From the NCBI GenBank assembly GCA_963691705.1, contig OY829538.1, forward strand, positions 51,239,151-51,303,150: a stretch of 64,000 bases of DNA, in the 5' to 3' direction. Source of the DNA: Viola odorata. Lineage: Eukaryota; Streptophyta; Magnoliopsida; Malpighiales; Violaceae. The first letter of the stretch is position 1, and the number at the start of each line of letters is the position of its first letter. The position numbers and the translations under genes are program-made. This document shows positions 1 to 11,702 of the stretch, one piece after another. The notes beneath the pieces were generated by a model, which saw only the letters and a program-made list of their open reading frames with translations, was not told the DNA's origin and did not search any database.

Positions 1-680
1 AGGGTTATCCACTACGCGCTTCTGTTCTTTACGGGACAAACTATCGCTTTCGCAAGGCCCTCGCTCTGTTTGCGGAGGGGTATCAAGTAACAAACCTATC
101 GCAAATCAAATTTGAAATCATCTTTATCCTAAGCTCTATTTAAATTCAATTAGATAAGTTTCAAATTTTAATGTAAATCTCAACACTTGTTATTTGTACA
201 CTAGTATAAATACGTACTACATGAGGCAAATCAATATATACATTACTTTGTCATTCTTCACATACCTGTTATCAAAGTCTATTCTATTTTTCAAGTATAA
301 CTCATGACATTTTTTTGGAGGATTTCTTTATATGGGATTAACTTCCTTCAATTAGGAACGCATATATAGGGAAAAATAGGGATCAATTTAGAGTCCAAAT
401 AATAAAGTTATGACCAAAATAAAATCAACCAGTCCATAAGAAAAAGTTAACGCCCGAAAAAAATCAACAGTTAAGTGATGACGTCATAATATTGCCAGAA
501 GCTTGTCTTCCACTTAAAAAAAAAACGTGATTAATCTTCTTAAACTTTACTAGCACTTCAAAAATATTCCTAAAATTTATTTTTAATATTAGAGAATAAT
601 CGCTAAATATTTTCCAATATTATCACTTATTTTTTATAATTTCTTAAATAATTTTTTCTTAATTTTTTTTGGTAGATGTG
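1..680. other. AT-rich intergenic DNA
   Basis: No open reading frame of coding character and no recognisable RNA gene is visible. The first 90 bases are richer in GC than the rest and could be the end of a unit lying outside the window, but nothing in them can be named. The rest is A/T runs leading up to the target site of the MULE that starts at 691. Confidence 0.6.
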
Positions 681-690
681 AGATTCAAAC

Positions 691-2448
691 GAGAAAAAGC
701 ACCCTCGAGTCCCTATGGATAATATTTTCATTTTAGTTGATCCCACTTTTCAATTTCTGTTCAATTGGGTCCCAGACGTCATCTCCGTTATCCGCCTAAG
801 GTCCCTACCGTCTAAATTGACGGTAACGTTTCCATTTTCTATTAAATCTTATTATTTTATTATTAAATGTGACACCTCACATGACACCTGGCCACTTAGC
901 AGGACCCACGAATTTAAAAAATATTAACAGAAAAAAACAAAAGAAAAAAAACTATATTGTAAAAAAATAAAACACGTGGGCCCCACCATGATTTTTACTC
1001 TTTACCTCTCACTTTCTACCCTCCCGTCGAACGAACATCGTCTTCTCCCTTCTCCCAAACTCTGCTCACACACACAAACCCTAAATTCTAAAAAACTCAA
1101 TTGATTTTCCCCATCCTTTCACACTACCCGGTTCCTTTTTTTCTTTTTTCTTTTTTCCTTTTTTCTTTCTCCTCTTTTTCTCTTCTAGATCCTTTTGAAT
1201 CAAAAAAATCGGTAACGAAATTAAAAATTTCCATATCCATTAACAAATTTTCTTTGCTAGCATTTCAACAAAAATCAAATAATCCAAACACAAGAACAGA
1301 ACAAGAAAAATTAAAAATTTCTAGATCCATTGACAAATTTTCTTTGCCAGCATTTCTGGAGATAGGAATCCACCACATCGTTCATCAATTAAAAGAACAT
1401 AACAAAAATCAAATAATCCAAACACAAGAACAAAACAAGAAAAATTAAAAATTTCCAGATCCATTGAAAGAACAAAACAAAAATTAAATAATCCAAAAAT
1501 TAAAAATTTCCAGATCTAAACACAAGAACAGAACACGTGAGAACAAGAATATAGATTTGAAGAAGAAGAAGAGCAGCTGCAGCAGCACCACCAACAAGAA
1601 CAACAAGTCCGCCGCACGACGCCGCTTCTTCCTCTCCCTGCAATCCGCGAAACAACACGTCGCTTCTTCCTCTCCCTGCAGTCCGCCGCACGACGCCGCT
1701 TCTTCCTCTCCCTGCAGTCCAAGCACCCCACATCTTGATAAGAATGAAACAAACTAATTAGATCAAACCCAAGCACCCCACATCTTGATCCAAAACAGCC
1801 CAACACCATTAGATCTGGAAATTTAGGTCCATTTTTTAAGAAATTATAGGCTAGGATTTATTTGGGAAAACATGAATTTTGGAGAAAGTAGAGAAAAAAT
1901 GAAGAAATTAGCAACATAGTGGGAGAGGACTTTAGCCTAGAATAGCATGACAAGATGATGAAGAAGGCTTTCAAGTGAAGAACTAGAAAAAGAAAAAGAA
2001 AAGGTGCCGTGGAAGAAGAAGAGAGAAAGAAAGAAAGAAAAGAAAAAAAACAAGGGAGGTGAAAATAGAAAGAAAGAAAGAAAAGCAAAATTAAATTGAC
2101 ATTTGGGGAAGAAAGGCTTGTAAAGCTCGTGAAAATCTCATGGTAAAACCATGGTGGGGCCACTTGTTTTATTTTTTTACAATATAGTTTTTTTTCTTTT
2201 CTTCTTTTCTGTTAATATTTTTTAAATTCGTGGGTCCCGCTAAGTGGTTAGGTGTCATCTGAGGTGTCACATTTAATATTAAAATAATGAGATTTAACAG
2301 AAAATGGAAACGTTATCGTCAATTTAGACGGTAGGGACCCCAGGCGGATAACGGAGATGACGCCTGAGACCCAATTGAAAAGAAATCGAAAAGTGGGACG
2401 AACTAAAATGAAAATAATATCCATAGGGACCCCAGGGTGCCTTTTCCC
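691..2448. mobile_element. Non-autonomous MULE with about 300-bp terminal inverted repeats
   Basis: The two ends, about 691-998 and 2141-2448, are inverted copies of each other with scattered mismatches; both terminal sequences read G(A/G)GAAAA(A/G)GCACCC inward. A 10-bp direct repeat, agattcaaac, sits at 681-690 and 2449-2458, matching the 8-11 bp target duplications of Mutator-like elements. The 1.1-kb interior has no transposase. It holds AT-rich direct repeats (about 1250-1540, built on an 'aaaaattaaaaatttc' motif) and a GC-rich tandem repeat. Mobility would depend on transposase supplied elsewhere. The family call rests on TIR length and duplication size. Confidence 0.85.
1620..1721. repeat. 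Three-copy tandem repeat inside the first MULE
   Basis: A unit containing 'cgcttcttcctctccctgca' occurs three times (about 1622, 1660 and 1698) at a spacing near 38 bases. Short Ser/Pro-rich or Arg/Gly-rich frames cross it on either strand, but these follow from the repeat and are not evidence of a protein. Confidence 0.7.
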
Positions 2449-2458
2449 AGATTCAAAC

Positions 2459-3252
2459 CTTAGTCCGACTCTTTACGAGTACCTTTATCATCAGTAAAAT
2501 AATCAATGTGATACAAACTTCACAATTATTTTCATAATTAATATCAAATTAATTTAGAAATAAATATATAAAATTAAATCATATATACTGTAATAACCTT
2601 AATTATATACTCACCTCTAAAGATTTCTATAAAATGTGCGTAACTTTTTTATCTTATAAATTATTTTTAAAAAATACTATTTATACTATAAAGCAGAAGA
2701 AAAAAACAGAGAAACATTTTTTAGATTTTACGTCAAACATCATTATGTTTTAGTATTTAGACACATGAGATGATAATTTTAATTTTTTTTTAAATATTAA
2801 TATTAATTCAAATGTGTTGTTTGTTACGAACAAATATAGCTATTAATGAAAGGATATAATATGAAAATATGTGTCTTTTACAATAAACAAATCTAATGAA
2901 TAAAATGTGATTATTATAACGGACACATCTATTAATAAAATGGTGTATATATTTTAGAACTTTACAATAATTTATAATCTCGCTTGCACATGTATTCGGC
3001 TAGTATTTTATAAAGTACGAGAAAATAATTTCTTAAGAAATTACTTTTTTACTGCATCTAAATATCATAAATTAGGAAAATATATTCTCGAGACAAATTA
3101 TTTTTCCGAAATAAAGAAAAAAAAATGGTGAACCAAACCAAACCTTTCGAAGTGATTTGATCTTGCCACAAATTAAGAAAATCATAATTTTTCATTTTGG
3201 TCTAGTTTTCATGTAATCCTTATTTTTCAAAGCTTGGTGTCATTATGTGCTT
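2459..3252. other. AT-rich intergenic DNA between two MULEs
   Basis: Strongly A/T-rich sequence with no coding signal on either strand. It ends at the 10-bp target duplication of the 6.5-kb MULE. Confidence 0.6.
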
Positions 3253-3262
3253 ATTTCTTAAT

Positions 3263-4010
3263 GGGTTAAGTCATTTTTTGGCACCTGCACTTGATTTGAC
3301 TGACTCATTTGGCACCTCCTTCGGTCAAACGGTTTAAAAGGCACCTCCACTTGAACGAAATGACTCATTTGGCACCTGCTCGTAACTCCGTCCATCCTCG
3401 TCCGTTAACCGCTGACGTGTCACGCCACGTCACTGACGTGCTGACGTGTCGTGACACGTCAGCGAATCCAACCCGAATCAAGTCGCGAACGGGTCTGAAA
3501 CGGGTAAAAAATCCGGATGACAAAACGACGCGTCGTCTATGGGTATGACAAGCTGCACTTGCACTTGCACTTGAGAGACACGTCGTTTAGAACCTTTAGT
3601 GAGATACATGTAGTTCGTTGCTTTAGTGGGAGACACGTAGTCCGTTGCATTAGTGGGTGACGCGTCGTCCGTTGGAATGTACTAATTGTTTCCCCGTGGT
3701 TCATCTGATCCAATTTGAAATCAGATCCAAATTGAGGAAATGCCCGTTCTTCCCTATCCTTTACCAAACCCTAATTCTCTTATGTGAAATCAACATCCCT
3801 CCTGCGAATCAAAATCGCAATCAACCTTTCTCCCTCTCGCGAATCAAAATCGACCCATATTTTCCCATCTCCAAACCCTTTACTCCCTCGCTCGTCTGAT
3901 GAAATCGTTCGGCCATTCTTAATCCAAAAATCAACCTTTCTCCTTCTCGGGAATCTTAATCAACCATTCTCCTCCTCGATATTAATCAGGTTTGTGCTTA
4001 TTATTCCCTT
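3263..4010 (+). repeat. Left terminal inverted repeat of the 6.5-kb MULE
   Basis: It matches the reverse complement of about 8970-9807. The outer part contains repeated 'gacacgtcag/ctgacgtgtc' palindromic motifs (3410-3465) and repeats of a 'tgcactt' motif near 3553. The inner part resembles a transcribed leader and would include the transposase promoter. Confidence 0.85.
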
Positions 4011-4278
4011 TTATTATAGTGTTTAATTGATTATTGCAATTTTGTTATGTAATTAGGGTTTGCCATTTGTTTTCCTATTTTTAATTTTTGCAAGTTTTCG
4101 AGTATTGGGTTGTTGAGCATCTTGGTTATAATGATTTTAAATAGTTGTATAAGTAAGGAAGGAATGCAGATACTGTTGGCTTTATTTTTTGTTTTGGGTT
4201 CTGCAGTTGTTGTAAGACTTTATGTTGATGAATTATTTATTTCTCTGTCTTTGTGCCCAGGGAATCAATTTTATTAAG

Positions 4279-7200
4279 ATGACAGGCTGTAGATTTTTTA
4301 TTGGTGGAAAATTTATTAGGTCAGTGAGGGATTGGATGTACGTTGGTGGGACCACTGTTGAGGGCACAATTGATGTTGATGTTTGTTCTTTGTTTACAAT
4401 ATTGGACATATGTGGTGAACATGGATATAAAAAAATTACCAAGTTATGGTATGTTGCACAGTCTGCTGGTTTGGGTTTGAGAGAATCTTTAAAGGTACTA
4501 GATGGTGATAGTACTTTTACTGGGTTTATTAATTATGTATTGGAGAATAATCGTGTTGATATTTATGTTGAGCATGGTGAGTTGATGCATCCTTATTTTG
4601 TTGACCAGAACCCTAAGACCATGTGTGATACATGGACATAGGGTGGGTAGTGTGTCTAGTAGGGGCAAAGGTGTAGTGGTTGATGATGAGTTTGTTGAAA
4701 ATGAATTTGATGGATACTATAGTGAGCATGGTGAGAGTGATTATGAAAATGACCTCGATGATGAAATCGTAGGAGATGAATATTGGATTGACTGTAATTA
4801 TTTGTTTAAAGAGGACGAGGAGTTAGTGATGGCTCGGGAGAAGAGAAATAGATTCTTAAAGAGGGGTGAGGGGAAAAAAAAGGAAGAGAAAAAAACAGTT
4901 GAAGAAAGAGAAAACGTGGAGGGACCAGATTTAGATAGTGATCCAGCAGAGGGTGTGGGTCCTACTGGGGTGAGTGGTCCTGGGGTTAGTAGGGCAGCTA
5001 GTGGACCAGATGAGTTAGTGGATGAAATAAGAAGGGAGATGAGGAGAAGAGCACCACATCGGGCAGCTGGTGGTGAGGAGGACAATGAGCTGTCACATGA
5101 CAGTGTCTCTGATGGAAGCTACTTGACAACCAGCTCTGACAGTGAGGCCGACCAAGGAAGGAGAATTCCCTTTAGAAGGTCACGGTTCCGAAAAGGTCAG
5201 CAACTCTCCTACTTTTCTGTTTGTATGGTTTTTTCCAACAAGAGGGAGTTTAAGAAAGCTGTGGAGAGGCATGCCATATATGCTAGGAGAGATGTGAGAG
5301 TTGTTTGTAATGAGAAAACAAGGTGTAGGGTTGTATGTGCCAATAGTGATTGTGCTTGGAAGATTTTGTGTTCAATTGATGGTAAATCCGGTCAATGGAT
5401 GGTTAAGACACATGTAGGTGTCCACACTTGTCAAAGGCAATTCCACATCTCTTGTCTTACTTATAAATCTATTGCTGATTGGTTTATGCATGATCTGAAG
5501 AAGCTTACTTTGAAACTTACTATTGCTGAAATGTGTGACCATTTCAACAGAAGGTACATACTTTAATGTGTTAACGTTATCTTGTATAACCATTGTTTGA
5601 GAGAATCCTAACTTTTTGAAATTATTGTATAGGGATTGCTTTCTGCGATTAATGAACTTATGCCCTCAGCTGTCAGTAGGAGATGTGCTAGACACATCTT
5701 TGCGAAGTGGAGAAAGGAACACAAAAGTGAGGAATTGCACCAACAGTTCTGGGCTACCTGCAAGGCATCCACTCAATCAGATTTCTTGGATGAATTGGAG
5801 GTTTTAAGGGGTTTGTCAAGTACTGCCATGTCTGATTTTTTAGAGGTGAGTCCAACTCATTGGTGCAAAGCCTTCCAAAAAACCTCTTGTTGTTCTGATG
5901 TTGTTGATAATAATATGAGTGAGACTTTTAATAGTTTGATAATAGAGGCTAGGTACAAGTCTATTGTCAAATTGTTTGAGACCATTCGTAAATTTGTGTT
6001 TAAGAGGTCTAAAGAAAGGAAGAATTTTTTGTCCAAATTTAAGGACGGTTTTGGTCCCAAAATTTGGAAACAAATTAATTATAATGTAGAAGAGAGTGGC
6101 AATTTTTATGTGGATTCAAATGGGGCTGATGGATATGAGGTGCACTTAGATGAGGACACTAGTTGGGTGGTAAGTTTAGAGAAGTTAACTTGTACTTGTA
6201 GGATGTGGGAATTGACTGGGATACCTTGCGCACATGCCATGACTGTCATTGATAATCCGGATAACAATTTAGATGTCACATGTTTTGTAAGCAAGTGGTA
6301 TAGTAGGGAAATGTTTGAGTTGGCATATAAGATCCCTATTAAGCCTGTGCAATGCAAGAGATATTGGCCAAGAGTATCAGTTACACCTATCAAGCCACCT
6401 ACCATTGTGAAATTCCCCGGGAGACCAAAGAAGTTGAGGAGAAGGGAAGGTTGGGAGCCATCCCAGTGTGGAACTAAAATGAGTCAGAGAGGACGAAAGA
6501 TGGCCTGCAGTGTGTGCAAGAAATTTGGGCATACGCGCAAAAGATGCAACCAGGTAACACTTATTAACTTGAGCGTGTAGATTTCATTTTGTTTACGTAC
6601 GCTTACTTGCCATTACATTTAGTGTGAAAAATCATCAATGCAGGTTGGTGAAAGTACCCCTACTGCAGCTGAAGATAGCCTTGCTGAGACTAGAGAAACC
6701 AATGCTGAAATTGAAGAAATCCCTACTGTGGCTGTTGTTGTTGAACCGCAGCAAGAGACGACCATAAAGAGACGGAAAACCTCATGTTCATATTGTCATA
6801 TTGAAGGCCATAGGAGAAACGTTTGTGTATCTAATCCTGCAAGCAAGGTAATGTACTGTATTAATGTATTTTGGTCATATAATAATTAAGATTGATGTAA
6901 ATTTCAATTTTTTTTCCTTGTGACAGCATTTTATTAAGCAATCGACCACACAAATGTCACAAGCTTCACAAGTGCGAGATTCACAGGAGTTTACTTCACA
7001 AGTGCAAGCCTCACAAGAATATGACAGAACAAGCAGATTGTTGCAAGAGCTTAGGGAATCCTGTGGAACTGCTCAGCCTACAAGAGGGAGGGAAAAAAAG
7101 AATGCAAAAAAGAAAGGGAAGCTTCCAGCAGGATATGGTTGTTTCGTTGCAGAATCAGGGTGGACTTGCGTTAATGTGAGTTTACTAGTCCTCATTGTCT

Positions 7201-7380
7201 GTAGAGTAATTCAATTTTATTTGTGTAAACATAGATAGTGACATTCAAAGGTGTTATGTATTATAATTGCAGCCTGGAACTCCACAACAAAAGGTTATTA
7301 ACGTCCCAGACAAAAGGCCACCACAAGTTTTGGGTACTCATTGGATTCCATATGATGGGGCTGGTGCTTCAAGAAAATAG
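4279..7380 (+). pseudogene. MuDR/MULE transposase gene, internally deleted and frameshifted
   Basis: The 5' part encodes a PB1-like N-terminal domain, then an acidic linker and a MuDR DNA-binding domain (about 5215-5550, with the HTC motif). The reading frame shifts near 4600-4640. At 5633-6553 the C-terminal half of the transposase resumes directly at GLLSAINELMP, continuing to the C-x2-H motif (CARH), an NNMSETFN stretch, a SWIM finger (CTC..CAH) and a CX2CX4HX4C knuckle. A second knuckle (CSYCHIEGHRRNVC) and a basic tail follow in exons 6644-6847, 6927-7175 and 7273-7380, all with clean GT-AG borders in phase. The first half of the DDE catalytic core, including the first two acidic residues, is absent: only about 80 bases separate the two parts, and the border there is out of phase. 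The product should be inactive. Confidence 0.82.
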
Positions 7381-7941
7381 GATGCATGATAATTGAGGAA
7401 ATGCAGGATGATATTGAGCATGTCGTGATGTGCTGGAAGATTGGAAATATTTTGAAGTTGTACAGTAGGATCAAATGCACCATATTTTGATGTAATTATT
7501 TATTGTATAGGATGATATTGAGCAGGTCGTTATGTCATCATTTTGAGCCAAAAACTGAGATGGGTTTTGCAGCTTTTGTTGGTTTAGCCAAAAAAGTTGA
7601 CTCTTGATAAGTATGGACTTAAGGTTAATGCATAACCATTTGAATGGAAAAAGCTCCGTGTTTTCCCATTGCCTTCTCTGTTCTATAGCTAGTAAATGTT
7701 TGAAATTTTGTACATCATTATTGTGATTTTGCAACTTCACTACATGGGTGCTTCCATAAAGCTTTAAAATATTGCTTGAATGCATACAATAGAAGCTGCC
7801 AAAATAAATGGCCAAACCAAATTTTTGAATCCACTAGACGCAAGTGGGCTGTTTTAGACAACCATTACTCTAAAAAAAAATTAACCAAATAATATTCATT
7901 ACAAATTAGTGCCAAAATTAAGCAAATAATCTTCATTACAA
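7381..7941. other. Spacer between the convergent MULE genes
   Basis: This spacer would contain the 3' ends of both element genes. A short repeat built on 'aggatgatattgagca(t/g)gtcgt' occurs at about 7407 and 7510. No further gene is seen. Confidence 0.5.
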
Positions 7942-8442
7942 TTAATTGAAAAAACTAAAAAATACAATCAAAACAATAACAAGATAACAAATTGCTAACC
8001 TAAACCTCAATTTCTTAACTCTCGTTGTCAAATTCACATTTTCATCCTTCAAACTAAGCAACTCGTCCACCATTCCATTGAATACCATGTCACGCGTCTT
8101 CAATTCTTTGATTTCAGCCCGCAAATTATCATTCCTATGCGCTTGTTCCTTCTCACTTTCACACAGCCCATTGATAATTACATTTGCTCTGTCCGGAAAA
8201 GGATCATCAAAGAAGATAAAAAATCCACATCCACCCTCTTCGACGTTGCGCTTGCATTTGTTGAATCGAAGTCCCAGATTCTTTTTTGTCCATGAAATCC
8301 ATCTAGGTGTCTTCTCTCCGCACTTACAGTAAATACTAGGTTTGTAATGGTAGTTTGGCCTCTGCTTCAATACCGAACTAAACCTCTCAACCCCGTCTTC
8401 TGCATTCACCATTAGAGTGGTACAATCCCTAATACATAACAA
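7942..8442 (-). CDS. GRF-type zinc-finger protein with coiled coil and C-terminal membrane segment, carried by the MULE
   Basis: The open frame gives about 166 residues. A GRF-type finger is visible, with Cys at about 39, 41, 63 and 72 and the aromatic spacing W-x2-W...GLRF...C...C-GFF typical of plant proteins annotated as At4g04775-like. Residues about 96-147 look like a coiled coil. Residues about 149-165 form a hydrophobic, probably membrane-spanning, tail. The frame opens with a non-ATG codon; the first ATG is residue 11, so an upstream exon is likely (AG acceptors lie at the 5' edge). Function is unknown. GRF fingers in other proteins bind single-stranded nucleic acid, but that is not shown here. 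The gene lies inside the MULE, converging on the transposase. Confidence 0.65.
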   Translation of the reverse strand: MLCIRDCTTLMVNAEDGVERFSSVLKQRPNYHYKPSIYCKCGEKTPRWISWTKKNLGLRFNKCKRNVEEGGCGFFIFFDDPFPDRANVIINGLCESEKEQAHRNDNLRAEIKELKTRDMVFNGMVDELLSLKDENVNLTTRVKKLRFRLAICYLVIVLIVFFSFFN

Positions 8443-8562
8443 AATTATAAACTCTCATATCACACCAAACAACACTGATTTCACACACGGTAGAACTTAA
8501 TGGCAGATAAGCATTACATCACTTATGCCTAACCTAAACACAGCAGCATCATCACACGGTGT

Positions 8563-8861
8563 ATGCCTAATTTTATCAAAGTCTACCTATTCACCAAAAT
8601 ACTTAACAAAGGCAACAATAAATTCCAGCCCTACAAGCATCATCTCAAATACAACAGAAATGTGGAATATTTATGCCTAATTTTATCAAAGCCTACCTAT
8701 TCACCAAAATACTTAACAAAGGCAACAATAAATTCCAACCCTACAAGCATCATCTCAAATACAACAGAAATGTGGAATATTAGCCAATGCACACACGGTA
8801 TGCCTAATTTTATCAAAGCCTACCTATTCACCAAAATACTCAAACCACGGCAGCATCATCA
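8563..8861. repeat. Tandem repeat of about 110 bp upstream of the GRF gene
   Basis: Two almost identical 110-base units start at 8563 and 8673 with 'atgcctaattttatcaaag'. A third, truncated unit starts at 8800. They lie between the MULE right arm and the minus-strand GRF gene, in its presumed leader or promoter. Confidence 0.85.
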
Positions 8862-8969
8862 TAATTCATCATCCAGCGCATCAAAATTCATCATATGCAT
8901 ATTAAATAATAATGACAAAATTTATAAATAAGAAAACAAACCCTAATTAGAATAATATATTGAATCTGT

Positions 8970-9807
8970 AATAGAAACAAAATAATAACCACAAACCTGA
9001 TTATATATCGAAGAGAATGGTTGAGCGTGTAGATTTCGTTTGCCAAAAACAGAGAGTTCGTGGGAGGGAGGATAATGAATCGAGCGGGAGGAGCGAGAGG
9101 GAAAGGGAAATCGCCAGCTGGAGGGAAAGGGAAACAACACTGATTTCGGTGAGCGGATTAAGAATGGCCGAACGATTTCGTCAGACGAGCGAGGGAGATG
9201 GGAAAATATGGGTCGATTTTGATTCGCGAGAGGGAGAAAGGTTTCTGCGATTTTGATTCGCAGGAGGGATGTTGATTTCACCTAAGAGAATTAGGGTTTG
9301 GTAAAGGATAGGGAAGAACGGGTTTGGGGAAAATTTTGGATCTGATTTCAAATTGGATCAGATGAACCACGGGAAAACAATTAGTACATTCCAACGGACG
9401 ACGCGTCACCCACTAATGCAACGGACTACGTGTCTCCCACTAAAGCAACGAACTACATGTATCTCACTAAAGGTTTTAAACGACGTGTCTCTCAAGTGCA
9501 AGTGCAAGTGCAGCTTGTCATACCCATAGACGACGCGTCGTTTTGTCATCCGGATTTTTTACCCGTTTCAGACCCGTTTGCGACTTGATTCGGGTTGGAT
9601 TCGCTGACGTGTCACGACACGTCAGTGACGTGGCGTGCCACGTGCCGTGACACGTCAGCGGTTAACGGACGAGGATGGACGGAGTTACGAGCAGGTGCCA
9701 AATGAGTCATTTCGTTCAAGTGGAGGTGCCTTTTAAACCATTTGACCGAAGGAGGTGCCAAATAAGTCAGTCAAATCAAGTGCAGGTGCCAAAAAATGAC
9801 TTAACCC
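8970..9807 (-). repeat. Right terminal inverted repeat of the 6.5-kb MULE
   Basis: Inverted partner of 3263-4010. It includes about 100 extra bases near 9030-9140 that the left arm lacks. It lies directly upstream of the FtsJ-type gene, so any outward promoter activity would read into that gene. Confidence 0.85.
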
Positions 9808-9924
9808 ATTTCTTAATCTATTGTTTTTCTCATTTGTGTTCAAATTTTGAGACAGATTTGACACTTCAAAACGTAGGAAGAGGCACGAGGGTTTTAGAGA
9901 AGAGGTTTAGTGAGGACAGAAACG

Positions 9925-11702
9925 ATGAGCGGAGGTGGAGCACCTGACTTCTTCTACAGAGAAGCTCAACGCCTTGGGTATGTAGCTCGCTCTGCTTTCA
10001 AGGTAAGAACAATAGTTAATCCCAACGCCTTATTAGTCTTTCTCGTTTCTTTTCCCTCTTCTTACTATTCAGTCTTTGGAAACCACAGCTTCTTCAGATA
10101 CAGAAGCAACACAAGCTCATAACCCCTGGCTCCTCCGTTCTTGACCTTGGTTGTGCCCCTGGTGCTTGGCTGGAGGTCATTCCTTTTTCCCACTCTTTCT
10201 GTTATGGGGTTTAAGCTTAAAGTGATTATTGGGTGTCCTTTTCCCTATTAATATGCCATAGTCCCATTTCAGGTTGCTTGCCAGAGCTTGGGCGCGCTAA
10301 AGAATGGCGGAGCTGTGGTGGGTGTTGATCTTAAGGTGTGTTTTTTCTTTTGTTTTTTTAGTTGTTGGTGGTTCTTGATTTTTGTTGTTCAATTCTTACG
10401 ATTAGTTTCTGTAATTATGATATGTGATGATGTGGGGTGTGCAGTACAGAAAGTGAAGGTTCCTTCCCTTTACTGTGATGCTAGGGTTCAAACTGTTTGT
10501 GCTGATGTCATGAAACTCCCCTTACATCAAGTTAGGGCACTGTCTCCCAAGGTATTACCTCCTTTTTACACCAATGTCATTTAATATCTCTAATCTAAGT
10601 CTCTTGTATTGTGATTTTCTGGTTTCCCTTTGAAGTGTTTCTTTCTAGAGTCATTTACCAAGTAGAGGCGTAAGTTTCATCATTTAGGCTATCTTATGGG
10701 ATTGTCAAAAGTTCAATGGTTTGCGGGAATTCTCGAGACATGCTTGGGGAATTTCTGAGGCATGAGTTGCATCATTTAGGCTTTCTTGTAGGATTTTCTA
10801 AAGATCGATGGTTTGCAGGAGTAACAGAGTGATGCTTGGGGAATTTGGCTTTCAGCCTCTTTGAGTCCATTGCTTACTATGCGTGTAGTCATTGTCTAGA
10901 TACCATATGTTAGAGAAATATTATTGATTAAGCTTAAATGGTCATGTTCATCAGCTCTCTAGATGGCATTATAGACTTTAGGGAAGGAAATGGGCTTGTC
11001 ACATTAATGATACTTGAACTTGCTGTGTCAAAACTTCAGTTATCAACTGATGTGGGATAGATGGGGAGCAGTCCTTCAGCCTCTAAAGAACGCAGGTCAA
11101 ACTTAGTTTGCACTATCTAGGCTTCACAAGAACTTAATTAGTTTAGGAAGTTTAGCAATGCCTTAGCATAATTTACTCCGGCGTGTGCCTTCTTGCTGAA
11201 TGCTCAAGTAAGAACTTTCCTTTGGTTTGTGTTTGCAGCAGAAAGGGTTTTCAGTGATACTCTCCGATATGTGCCCCTCAGTGTCTGGGATCACAACAAA
11301 AGATGCCGCTTTATCCATGGAGCTGGGAATGCAAGCTCTTGATCTTGCTGTTGGTGGGGCAGCCTCAGCTCAACCTGAAGATGATATCGAAAAGGATGTC
11401 CTCTTAGATGGCTCCTCTTGTGGTACAAATGACACTGGCGTATTGCTACCAGGGGGTCATCTAGTAATTAAGCTTCTGGAGAGTGAGGATATCCATGGTA
11501 GGTTTATGTTCTGTAGATGCTTATTTCCGTAGATACATATTTGAGACGGACATTTCTTATTGGGTTTGTTTGCTTTCCAGAACTTAGCCAGATTTGTAAG
11601 CCAATCTTTAGGAAGGCATCATGGTTGAGACCTAAGGCTACAAGACCCTCATCTAGAGAGATTTATTTGATCTGTCAAGGTCTGCGACGTAGACAGAGTT
11701 GA
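9925..11702 (+). CDS. FtsJ/RlmE-type rRNA 2'-O-methyltransferase, six exons
   Basis: Exons at 9925-10002, 10089-10175, 10273-10335, 10450-10551, 11239-11497 and 11581-11702 join in phase to give 236 residues, close to bacterial RlmE and its plant organellar relatives. The SAM-binding motif DLGCAPGAW is at residues 45-53. The K-D-K-E catalytic tetrad of the family can be read as K26, D120 (SDM), K188 (VIKL) and E223 (SREIY). Family members methylate a uridine 2'-O in the A-loop of large-subunit rRNA. The localisation here is not clear: there is no long transit peptide before the domain. An acidic loop (about residues 151-180) is an addition relative to E. coli. The first ATG of the domain is used. 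Exon 5 starts at a CAGCAG site, so a one-residue splice variant is possible. The 6.5-kb MULE ends 117 bases upstream of the ATG. Confidence 0.92.

Larger units (their letters stand above)
3263..9807. mobile_element. 6.5-kb MULE with long TIRs, decayed transposase and a GRF-finger gene
   Basis: The element begins and ends with the inverted sequence gggttaagtcattttttggc. It is bounded by identical 10-bp direct repeats, atttcttaat, at 3253-3262 and 9808-9817. The inverted repeats are long: 3263 to about 4010 on the left and about 8970-9807 on the right, with an extra stretch near 9030-9140 in the right arm. Inside are a plus-strand MuDR-type transposase gene (4279-7380) and a minus-strand gene for a GRF zinc-finger protein (7942-8442). 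The two genes converge, as in other two-gene MULEs. The insertion ends just upstream of the FtsJ-type gene. Confidence 0.92.

Noticed and set aside
1557..1757. Ser/Pro-rich frame in the first MULE
   Set aside because: Produced by a 38-bp tandem repeat; open frames of similar length exist on the other strand.
10560..11230. Extra gene in the long FtsJ-type intron
   Set aside because: Only short frames; two similar 'ttgcatcatttaggct' style phrases suggest old duplicated intron sequence.
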